Shown here: positions 1 through 5,161 of the stretch, one piece after another | Layout: the number at the start of each line of letters is the position of its first letter | Numbering within the stretch: the stretch's first letter is position 1 | From: Armatimonadota bacterium | Lineage (GTDB): Bacteria; Sysuimicrobiota; Sysuimicrobiia; Sysuimicrobiales; Humicultoraceae | Assembly (NCBI GenBank): GCA_016198805.1 | Contig: JACQHU010000001.1 | Span: 1 to 6,454, forward strand | Direction of reading: 5' to 3' | Length of the DNA: 6,454 nucleotides | Translations under genes and position numbers: made by a program | Notes under the pieces: model-generated | Database searches by the model: none | Told to the model about the DNA's origin: nothing | The model's input: the letters and a program-made list of their open reading frames with translations, nothing else

Positions 1-1
1 C

Positions 2-619
2 TACGTGACGGTGGGGATCGCGATGGACGCCGCGCTGGAGCTCCGGCGTCAGCTGAACGAGCGGCTCCCAGAGCACCGCAAGGTCACGGTCAACGACATG
101 GTCGTGCGGGCCGCGGCGCTGGCGCTGGTCAACTTTCCCAATCTCAATGCGTCGTTTGCCGGCGAAAGCGTCCGGCACTACGGGGAGATCAACATCGGCC
201 TGGCGGTGCCACTCCCCGACGGCCTCATCTCGCCCACGCTGCACGACTGCGATCGCAAGCCGATCTGGCAGATCGCGGAAGAGGCCAAGGCGCTCATCGA
301 GCGGGCGCGAAGCGGCCGTCTCAAGCCGGAGGACCTGAGCGGCGCCACCTTTACGGTCAGCAACCTGGGTCCGTTCGGCGTGGACTCGTTCGTGGCGATC
401 ATCAACCCGCCGCAGGCCGCCATCCTGGCGGTCGGCGCGGCGAAGCCTCAGCCGGTGGTCAGGGACGGCGAGGTGGGGACGGCCACGATCATGCAGGCGA
501 CCCTCTCCGTCGACCACCGCGTGACCGACGGAGCCGAGGCCGCCCGGTTTCTCGGAGAGATCGGGCGCCTGCTCGAGAACCCGGTCTGGCTGGTCGCTGA
601 AGCGCCGACGGCGAGCTAG
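2..619 (+). CDS. 2-oxoacid dehydrogenase E2 acyltransferase, catalytic domain (5' partial)
   Basis: This is the C-terminal catalytic domain of a dihydrolipoamide acyltransferase, the E2 core of the pyruvate, branched-chain or 2-oxoglutarate dehydrogenase complexes. It moves an acyl group from lipoyl-lysine to CoA in the cytoplasm. Numbering residues from the GTG at 5, the active-site motif DHRVTDG lies at 170-176, with catalytic His171 (codon 515-517) and Asp175. Other family landmarks are VTVNDMVVRAAALAL (27-41), the FTVSNLGPFGVDSF stretch (116-129) and INPPQAAILAVG (133-144). The frame stays open to the left edge, and the first visible residues look like the interior of the domain, so the GTG at 5 is probably not the true start; the lipoyl and E1/E3-binding domains should lie upstream. 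The stop TAG (617-619) overlaps the stop of the convergent gene. Which 2-oxoacid it serves cannot be told from this domain. Confidence 0.95.
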   Translation, partial: YVTVGIAMDAALELRRQLNERLPEHRKVTVNDMVVRAAALALVNFPNLNASFAGESVRHYGEINIGLAVPLPDGLISPTLHDCDRKPIWQIAEEAKALIERARSGRLKPEDLSGATFTVSNLGPFGVDSFVAIINPPQAAILAVGAAKPQPVVRDGEVGTATIMQATLSVDHRVTDGAEAARFLGEIGRLLENPVWLVAEAPTAS

Positions 620-630
620 CGCCGACGGCG
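601..630. repeat. Perfect 13-bp direct repeat (period 17) at a convergent gene junction
   Basis: AGCGCCGACGGCG occurs at 601-613 and again at 618-630, separated by AGCT. This equals 1.76 copies of a 17-bp unit, as expected from a short tandem duplication. The junction of the two copies creates CTAG (616-619), which holds the TAG stop of the E2 gene on the plus strand and the TAG stop of the basic-tail gene on the minus strand. Confidence 0.9.
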
Positions 631-1095
631 CGCCGCGGTCCGAACCTTCGCCGGCTTCCTGGGGACGTTCCGCCGCGCGGCAGGCTTCTTCGTCGATGCC
701 CTCCGGGTGGCGTTGCGCGTCCCGGCGCGCGCCGAAGCCGCGCGCGATGGCGAGGATTCCCGCGCCGCCGTCGAGGCACGAGCGCGCGGCACATCGGTCT
801 CATTCAGCGCGCGGCCCGACAGATGCAGGGTGCGGCACGACACCCCGGCTCCCTCCAGGAGGCTGCTGACCGCCTGCTGGGCCGCCTCTCCCTCGCCCGC
901 CCAGGCGATGAACCGCGCCTCGAGCACGTACGTCGCCTCCTTAAACCTGGCGGGCGGCTGGACCACTGCCCGCACCACCCCGGGTGCCCGGCGACGGGCC
1001 TGCTCCAGCGCCCCGCTGATCCGCGCGATGTCGGCGCTGGTCGGCAGACCGGACAGTGTGCACTCGGCAACCACCTCAAATGGCTTCTGTGCCAC
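616..1095 (-). CDS. Hypothetical protein with small alpha/beta domain and histone-H1-like basic tail
   Basis: I do not recognise this 159-residue protein. Residues 1-95 alternate strand-like and helix-like stretches (strand FEVVAECTLSG 6-16, helix 20-37, strands about 40-46 and 55-64, helix 68-83, strand 85-93), compatible with a ferredoxin-like fold. Residues 104-159 form a low-complexity tail with 16 Arg and 4 Lys against one acidic residue, rich in Ala, Ser, Thr and Pro, and ending in four Arg. Such tails occur in bacterial H1-like and HU-tail proteins, so nucleic-acid binding is a reasonable inference, but only an inference. The GTG at 1095 is chosen because GGAGGGA (1107-1101) stands 5 nt before it; the in-frame ATG at 1140 has no such site. 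The gene lies 63 nt downstream of the Nfu-domain gene, probably in the same operon. There is no signal peptide or membrane segment. Confidence 0.7.
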   Translation of the reverse strand: MAQKPFEVVAECTLSGLPTSADIARISGALEQARRRAPGVVRAVVQPPARFKEATYVLEARFIAWAGEGEAAQQAVSSLLEGAGVSCRTLHLSGRALNETDVPRARASTAARESSPSRAASARAGTRNATRRASTKKPAARRNVPRKPAKVRTAARRRR

Positions 1096-1100
1096 AGCGA

Positions 1101-1107
1101 TCCCTCC
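1101..1107 (-). promoter_or_regulatory. Shine-Dalgarno fixing the GTG start at 1095
   Basis: Read on the minus strand this is GGAGGGA, followed by 5 nt and then GTG. It argues against the in-frame ATG 45 nt further upstream. Confidence 0.75.
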
Positions 1108-1158
1108 GTTCGTGTAATCGCCCTGCGTTCCTGATCTCACCCTTCGGCGCCGCCCCGC

Positions 1159-1440
1159 CTACTCCCGGGCAAAGTGCTCCCGAATCGCGGTCTCGATGGC
1201 GCCGGCGATCTCTTCCCACGCCCTGCCCGGGTCGCGCGTCACGGTGACGAAGTCGTTCAGCAAGAACACCTGCACGATGCCGGGAATGGCCAACAGGCGC
1301 GACGCCAGCGGGTGCGCGGCGGCATCGTCCGCCGACCGGAAAGTCTGGCTGCGGCCCTCCGTCAGCCGGCGGTTGAGGACAAACTTCAGGGCATTGACGT
1401 TCGGGGTGGGCTGAATCTCCACCTGCAGCGGTTCCGACAC
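1159..1440 (-). CDS. Stand-alone Nfu/NifU N-terminal domain protein
   Basis: This 93-residue protein matches the N-terminal domain of Nfu-type iron-sulfur scaffold proteins. Visible hallmarks are TPNVNALKF (12-20; family TPNPNxxKF), the PLASRLLAIPGI stretch (44-55) and the strand-and-turn VFLLNDFVTVTRD (58-70). In canonical Nfu this domain precedes a CxxC domain that binds a transient Fe-S cluster. Here that domain is missing and the protein has no cysteine at all, so it cannot hold a cluster as the classical scaffold does. Stand-alone Nfu_N proteins are known in bacteria; their role is unclear, and client or partner recognition is a guess. The start is the GTG at 1440, preceded by GGGGAGG 5 nt away, rather than the ATG at 1473, which has no Shine-Dalgarno and would add 11 residues. 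It sits 86 nt after the nucleotidyltransferase gene and 63 nt before the basic-tail gene. Confidence 0.88.
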   Translation of the reverse strand: MSEPLQVEIQPTPNVNALKFVLNRRLTEGRSQTFRSADDAAAHPLASRLLAIPGIVQVFLLNDFVTVTRDPGRAWEEIAGAIETAIREHFARE

Positions 1441-1445
1441 ACCGG

Positions 1446-1452
1446 CCTCCCC
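1446..1452 (-). promoter_or_regulatory. Shine-Dalgarno fixing the GTG start at 1440
   Basis: Read on the minus strand this is GGGGAGG, 5 nt before GTG. The alternative ATG at 1473 lacks any purine-rich element at that distance. Confidence 0.75.
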
Positions 1453-1526
1453 TGATCGATTCGCTGGTGCCATCTTGAGATTTCGCGCCGGACCGCGATT
1501 CTCCTCGGATGAGCCGATGGCGGTGC

Positions 1527-2423
1527 TCAGTGCACCTTCGCCTCCCCCGGGCCGCCCGGCGCCTCCACATACCAGGCCGCCAGGCGGGCGAACGCAATCA
1601 GGTCCGGGATCGTGGACCGGACGCGGCCGAGCAGCCGGTCGGCCGAGAGGAGCGCGCTACTGGTCAGCAGTTGCCAGCGCGTCTCGACCAGCGAGCCCAG
1701 CTGGAGGGCCAGGTCCATGGTGATCAGCCCGGCGTCGGCCAGCGGGAGGAACACCTGCCACCGGCGGGCGGGCCGCTCCATCTCAAACGTGTTCAGCATG
1801 GCCTTGGCGATCCCGGTGGCCGCGCCCACGGCGTTGCTGTACCACCCGATGGCCTGCCCCAGGCGCTCAGGGTCGCGGACGACGGCCTCGGCGTCCCGGG
1901 TGGTGGCCTCCAGCACGGCCGCGGACGCCAGGACCCGGCTCAACCGCCAGCCGATCCGGATGGGATCAAGGTACCTGGGCGGCTGGGGGAGGACGGCGCT
2001 GCCTGTCACGGCCAGACCCAGTGACCGGGCCTGCATGATCGCTTCCCGTGCCTCGCTCATCAGCGTGGCCCGCTCCGCGTCAAGACGCCCCCGGGCCTTC
2101 TCCGCGAACGCTTCCCGCGCCGACACGTCGTTATCCACCAGCAGCGATCCCCCGGTCAGCACCTCGTAGACGACCGGCAGAATGTGCGTGTTGAGGGCAA
2201 ACGGCATCAGGATGCCCGGCTGCCCGCCCAGCGGATTGGCCTCGGAGATGCGCTCCAGGTACTCGCGGATCTCGTCTTCCTCGGCGTCATCCGCGAAGAC
2301 GAGCCCCACCTCAATATCCGTGTCGGCGTAACTGGGGCCTGCGGGGTAGCGGCCGTACAGGTAAACCGCCGCGACCTCGCGCTGCCGGGAGAAAAATGCC
2401 TTCAGCGCCTCAATGGCCTGCAC
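1527..2423 (-). CDS. Fused MNT nucleotidyltransferase-HEPN (MntA-HepT-like) protein with degenerate motifs
   Basis: This 298-residue protein joins two domains that are usually separate genes of a toxin-antitoxin pair. Residues 1-115 resemble a minimal nucleotidyltransferase: AAVYLYGRYPAGP (18-30), TDIEVGLVF (35-43), then PVVYEVLTGGSLLVDND (83-99). Residues about 150-285 resemble HepT/DUF86 HEPN, clearest in RRWQVFLPLADAGLITMDLA (220-239). In the family, MntA AMPylates the HepT RNase and silences it. Here the GSx10DxD motif reads G24-R25...D36-I37-E38, and the HEPN RNxxxH motif reads R249-W-Q-L-L-T254, lacking the Asn and His. Both activities therefore look impaired, suggesting a regulatory or structural role. 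The start is GTG with GGAGGT 5 nt upstream (2434-2429). It is the first gene of a likely three-gene operon. The domain calls are fairly secure; the function is not. Confidence 0.8.
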   Translation of the reverse strand: MQAIEALKAFFSRQREVAAVYLYGRYPAGPSYADTDIEVGLVFADDAEEDEIREYLERISEANPLGGQPGILMPFALNTHILPVVYEVLTGGSLLVDNDVSAREAFAEKARGRLDAERATLMSEAREAIMQARSLGLAVTGSAVLPQPPRYLDPIRIGWRLSRVLASAAVLEATTRDAEAVVRDPERLGQAIGWYSNAVGAATGIAKAMLNTFEMERPARRWQVFLPLADAGLITMDLALQLGSLVETRWQLLTSSALLSADRLLGRVRSTIPDLIAFARLAAWYVEAPGGPGEAKVH

Positions 2424-2428
2424 GGGGG

Positions 2429-2434
2429 ACCTCC
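2429..2434 (-). promoter_or_regulatory. Shine-Dalgarno for the GTG start at 2423
   Basis: GGAGGT on the minus strand, 5 nt before GTG. It confirms the start of the nucleotidyltransferase-HEPN gene. Confidence 0.75.
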
Positions 2435-2472
2435 GGCCGTCGGCGGCGGGAAAGAGACTGCATCGTGATCTC

Positions 2473-2503
2473 AGTGTACCTCATATGTCGTCGCCGGTCT
2501 CAA
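2473..2503 (-). promoter_or_regulatory. Weak sigma70-like promoter candidate for the minus-strand operon
   Basis: On the minus strand TTGAGA (2503-2498, 5 of 6 to TTGACA) is followed after 19 nt by TACACT (2478-2473, 4 of 6 to TATAAT). The spacer is longer than optimal. It lies 50 nt upstream of the GTG at 2423, a suitable distance. It is the best candidate seen in the gap but is not strong. Confidence 0.3.
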
Positions 2504-2532
2504 CCAGGCGGGTCAGCCGGCTACCGTGACGG

Positions 2533-2559
2533 GTACAGGTGGTACAGCATCGCGTACAG
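2533..2559. repeat. Three GTACAG repeats in the intergenic region
   Basis: GTACAG is found at 2533-2538, 2542-2547 and 2554-2559, with start-to-start spacings of 9 and 12. The first two lie in near-identical 9-mers (GGTACAGGT, GGTACAGCA). They lie 30 nt upstream of the candidate promoter of the minus-strand operon and could be regulator half-sites; chance is also possible. Confidence 0.4.
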
Positions 2560-2580
2560 GACATCAGGGAGATGACCTCA

Positions 2581-2606
2581 CCGATTCGACATGCCCATTC
2601 GACACG
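2581..2606. repeat. 13-bp imperfect tandem repeat between the CopC-CopD gene and the MNT-HEPN gene
   Basis: CCGATTCGACATG (2581-2593) is followed directly by CCCATTCGACACG (2594-2606). They match at 11 of 13 positions and share the core ATTCGACA. The repeat begins 14 nt beyond the stop of the copper gene and lies upstream of the minus-strand operon. It may be an operator or a chance duplication. No rho-independent terminator is evident in this 197-nt gap. Confidence 0.5.
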
Positions 2607-2620
2607 ATCCGCCGCAGACC

Positions 2621-4171
2621 TCACCGGGGCGGGGTGATGGTCAGCGCCGCCACGATCAGCAGGATCAGGACGGCCAGGACCAGTTCGCCTGCCATGGCGC
2701 GCACGAGGCGTGGGGGAGGGAGCGGGTCGCCCGCGATGCCGGTGGCCTGCCGTCGCAGGATGATCAGGTGGTTGCGCGCGCCCAGCGCTGCCAGCGGCAA
2801 GACGAACGCCAGTTTCACGAGGAGCGTCCGGCCGTAGAGCCCTTCGACCAGCGCGCGGGCCCCGGGAAAGTGCAGCCAGGCGCTGTAGACGCCGGTGACG
2901 ACGAGCACTCCCAGGCCCACGGCAGCGAGCCGCGAGAGCCTCGGCACCAGGGAGCGGGTGGTCTTCGCGCGATCCGCTGGCGCTTCCCCGTGGAGCACGA
3001 CCAGCAGCGCGCCCAGCCCACCGATCCAGCACGCGGCGGCCAGGAGGTGCGCCGCGTCGGCCACCACAGCGAGGCCCCCCCGGCCCACAGCGTGAGAAGT
3101 CAGCGAATACCCGGCCAGCAGGAGGGCCGACAGCGCGGGAGGCACCCAGGGGAAGTCGGGGAGACGGACGTCGGGCACCTGAGGCAGGATGATCGCCGCC
3201 AGCACGGCGATCATGCCGTACACGATCGACGGCAGCACCACGTACAGGAAATGCGTACTGCCCACGGCGGGGGGTCCCCCCACGACCGCAATCAGCACAG
3301 CCACCACGGCCAGCCAGATCACGGCGGCGGCCTGCAACAGCCGCACGCGGGGCGCGGGCGGGAGAAGCAGGAGCAGGATCATGCCCATGCGCAGCAGGAC
3401 GGTCCACCCCGATCGTGTCCCTGCGACCATCTGCCAGAGGAACCCGGCCGCCGACACACCGGCCGGCGCAGCCTCGCGCAGGATGGCGGCCTGCAGGACG
3501 AACTCCAGCGCCAGGCTCAGCAGCAGCGCGACGCCCGCGATTAGGGAGACTCTGCGCAGACGCCTGGCGGCGATGGCCGCAATGCGCACGGCGTCGGGGG
3601 GATTCATGTCGCGCAACCCCGGGTCGAGCACCGCAGCCTGAAACAGCACGCTCCCCGCGACCAGCATCGCGGCCAGGTAGCCGATCCAGCGAATCAACAC
3701 CTGGCTGGCGGCCGGCCGCGCACTCCGGGCCGCGGCGGGTGGCGCCTGGCCCACACCGAAGGCGAAGGTGCCGGCGGTGAGATGCCCGTCGAGGGACGAG
3801 ACAATCCGCCAGGTGACCGAGAACACGCCGTGGGACGCAGCGGTGATCGGTACGGTCATCACGCGGGCATCAGACGCGAACGACGGCGGCCCGGAGATCC
3901 GCGTGCCGGAGCGATCGCGCACCGACGCCGTGCTGAACCCCGGATCCACGGGCTCCGAGAAATGGAGCACGACCTGGCGAGGCATCTCCGTCAGGGTGAC
4001 GTCCGCGGCGGGCTCCGAGCCTTCGAGCACGCCGTGGGCCCAGGCGGGGGCCGCCAGCGCGGCAACCAGGCCGACCGCCGCCAGCAGCACGCCACAGCGG
4101 CACTGCGCGACTGTCCTGTGCCGTCGGGCATCGAGCGTCGTCCCCCGCCAGATGGCGGCCCGGATGATCAT
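2621..4171 (-). CDS. CopC-CopD fusion copper-binding/transport membrane protein (YcnJ-type)
   Basis: From the ATG at 4171 this is a 516-residue protein. After a long basic n-region and the hydrophobic stretch ending APAWA comes AHG, so cleavage would expose His46 at the mature N-terminus, as in CopC. The CopC beta-barrel (46-141) keeps the rest of the Cu(II) site, Asp128 and His130 in SLDGHLTAG. A Pro/Ala linker leads to the CopD part (157-511) with about ten hydrophobic segments and family marks TSHA (His360), the HLLAAACWIGGL stretch (His375, Trp382), YGRTLLVKL and ARNH (His468). CopC-CopD fusions such as Bacillus YcnJ are linked to copper uptake or tolerance. An in-frame ATG at 4240 would give 539 residues, but the best promoter candidate lies downstream of it. 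Neither ATG has a clear Shine-Dalgarno. Divergence from the oxidase operon suggests a role in its copper supply. Confidence 0.9.
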   Translation of the reverse strand: MIIRAAIWRGTTLDARRHRTVAQCRCGVLLAAVGLVAALAAPAWAHGVLEGSEPAADVTLTEMPRQVVLHFSEPVDPGFSTASVRDRSGTRISGPPSFASDARVMTVPITAASHGVFSVTWRIVSSLDGHLTAGTFAFGVGQAPPAAARSARPAASQVLIRWIGYLAAMLVAGSVLFQAAVLDPGLRDMNPPDAVRIAAIAARRLRRVSLIAGVALLLSLALEFVLQAAILREAAPAGVSAAGFLWQMVAGTRSGWTVLLRMGMILLLLLPPAPRVRLLQAAAVIWLAVVAVLIAVVGGPPAVGSTHFLYVVLPSIVYGMIAVLAAIILPQVPDVRLPDFPWVPPALSALLLAGYSLTSHAVGRGGLAVVADAAHLLAAACWIGGLGALLVVLHGEAPADRAKTTRSLVPRLSRLAAVGLGVLVVTGVYSAWLHFPGARALVEGLYGRTLLVKLAFVLPLAALGARNHLIILRRQATGIAGDPLPPPRLVRAMAGELVLAVLILLIVAALTITPPR

Positions 4172-4290
4172 GGCATGCGTCTGCGGGGCGGACGGAGGAG
4201 TCTGCGGTGGCTGGCACAAATCATACAAATATCGTACCATCTGTGAGAACCGGGAACCGTACGTCTCGTATCCAGCGAGGATGACCTCGG
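4172..4290. other. Divergent intergenic region between the copCD fusion and coxB
   Basis: This 119-nt spacer contains an AT-rich patch (about 4217-4240) that stands out from the surrounding GC-rich sequence and should carry promoters in both directions. It also has a 7-bp tandem GAACCGG/GAACCGT (4247-4260). I saw no CopY box (TACAnnTGTA) and no clear CsoR or CueR palindrome. No convincing plus-strand -35/-10 pair for coxB was found. Confidence 0.5.
4220..4249 (-). promoter_or_regulatory. Sigma70-like promoter candidate for the CopC-CopD gene
   Basis: On the minus strand TTCTCA (4249-4244, 4 of 6) is followed after 18 nt by TATGAT (4225-4220, 5 of 6). Transcription would start near 4213, about 40 nt upstream of the ATG at 4171 and downstream of the alternative ATG at 4240. 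This favours the shorter protein. Confidence 0.4.
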
Positions 4291-5127
4291 ATGGCTGAGC
4301 CGAGCGAACGCAGCGGCGACCGCAGGACCGGCATGCTGGTCGGCATCGTCATCTTTGTCCTCACTGCCGCCGGAGTCATCACGACCCTACTCGCCCGTGA
4401 CCGGTGGTGGCTGCCGCCCGTGGCGTCGCTGCACGGGCTAGACACCGACCGGATGTTCTACACGACGCTGGTCATCACCGGCGCCCTCTTTGTGCTGGTC
4501 CATGTGCTGCTGGGGCTGTTCGTCTGGCGGTCCAGCGTCAGCGGTGAGGAGCGGGCCTACTTCCTGCAAGACCACCGGCCGCTGGAGCTGACCTACACAA
4601 TCATCCCTGCCATCGGGCTGGCGGTCATGGTCACCTTGAGCGGGATCGTGTGGACCAGGATCCACCGTCCGGCCCCAGCCGACGCCCTGGTCGTGGAGGT
4701 CCGCGGCGAACAGTTCGCCTGGATGGCGCGCTATCCAGGGCCGGACGGCGCCTTCGGGCGCATCGATCCGAAGCGCATCGGCCGCGATAACCCCATGGGC
4801 CTCGATCCGGCCGACCAGGCCGCCGCCGACGACATCACCGTCCGCGAGATTCACCTGGTCGTCAACCGGCCGGTGCGCGTACGGCTCCGCGCGCGCGACG
4901 TCCTGCACAGCTTCTTCGTGGCCGCATTCCGCGTGAAGCAGGACGCGGTGCCGGGGATGACCGTGGAGATCTCGTTCACCCCGACCAGGGAGGGTGACTA
5001 CGAACTGGCCTGCGCGGAACTGTGCGGCGTGGGCCACTACATCATGCGGGGCAAAGTGAAGGTCGAGTCCCAGCAGGCGTTCGACGCCTGGCTGGCCCAG
5101 CAGAAGCCAGCCTTGAAGTCGCAGTGA
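4291..5127 (+). CDS. coxB: Cytochrome c oxidase subunit II (CuA subunit)
   Basis: Subunit II takes electrons from cytochrome c through the binuclear CuA centre and passes them to heme a of subunit I. The 278-residue protein has hydrophobic segments at 14-34, 56-79 and 101-122, then an outward-facing cupredoxin domain. All CuA ligands are present: His206 (DVLHSFF), then Cys241, Glu243, Cys245, His249 and Met252 in CAELCGVGHYIM. The aromatic EQFAWMARYPG (140-150) on the electron-entry path is also kept. Residues 151-181 form an insertion with NPMGLDP that I recall from subunit II of oxidases in lineages such as Bacteroidota and Rhodothermus. There is no C-terminal cytochrome c domain, so it is not a caa3 fusion. 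The first segment could be an uncleaved anchor or a signal. The ATG has GAGGA (4277-4281) 9 nt upstream. coxA follows after 34 nt. Confidence 0.97.
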   Translation: MAEPSERSGDRRTGMLVGIVIFVLTAAGVITTLLARDRWWLPPVASLHGLDTDRMFYTTLVITGALFVLVHVLLGLFVWRSSVSGEERAYFLQDHRPLELTYTIIPAIGLAVMVTLSGIVWTRIHRPAPADALVVEVRGEQFAWMARYPGPDGAFGRIDPKRIGRDNPMGLDPADQAAADDITVREIHLVVNRPVRVRLRARDVLHSFFVAAFRVKQDAVPGMTVEISFTPTREGDYELACAELCGVGHYIMRGKVKVESQQAFDAWLAQQKPALKSQ

Positions 5128-5147
5128 CCCGGGTGATCCTGTTCTTC

Positions 5148-5153
5148 AAGGAG
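5148..5153 (+). promoter_or_regulatory. Shine-Dalgarno of coxA
   Basis: AAGGAG, 8 nt before the ATG at 5162, within the 34-nt coxB-coxA spacer. It supports the chosen start and cotranscription of the two subunits. Confidence 0.8.
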
Positions 5154-5161
5154 CAGCGCTG

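Noticed and set aside
1474..1597. Extension of the minus-strand Nfu-domain gene or a longer frame covering 1076-1597
   Set aside because: The longer frame is out of register with both real genes and gives an Arg/Gly/His-rich translation; a strong Shine-Dalgarno places the real start at 1440.
2481..2564. 27-codon minus-strand ORF with a CxxCCxxC cluster (MSCTRCCTTC) in the gap before the MNT-HEPN gene
   Set aside because: Attractive as a metal-binding peptide, but the Cys arise from the repeated CTGTAC motif, only a poorly spaced GAGG precedes it, and it runs over the candidate promoter.
2481..3407. 308-codon minus-strand frame overlapping the CopC-CopD gene
   Set aside because: Arg/Pro/Ala-rich translation without recognisable features; it overlaps the real gene on the same strand in another frame.
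2591..3544. Long 317-codon plus-strand open frame opposite the CopC-CopD gene
   Set aside because: Its translation is rich in Gln, His, Arg and Gly with no domain logic, and it lies antisense to a clearly conserved membrane protein; typical GC-driven shadow.
4212..4230. TGGCAC resembling a sigma54 -24 element upstream of coxB
   Set aside because: No TTGC-like -12 element at the required distance.
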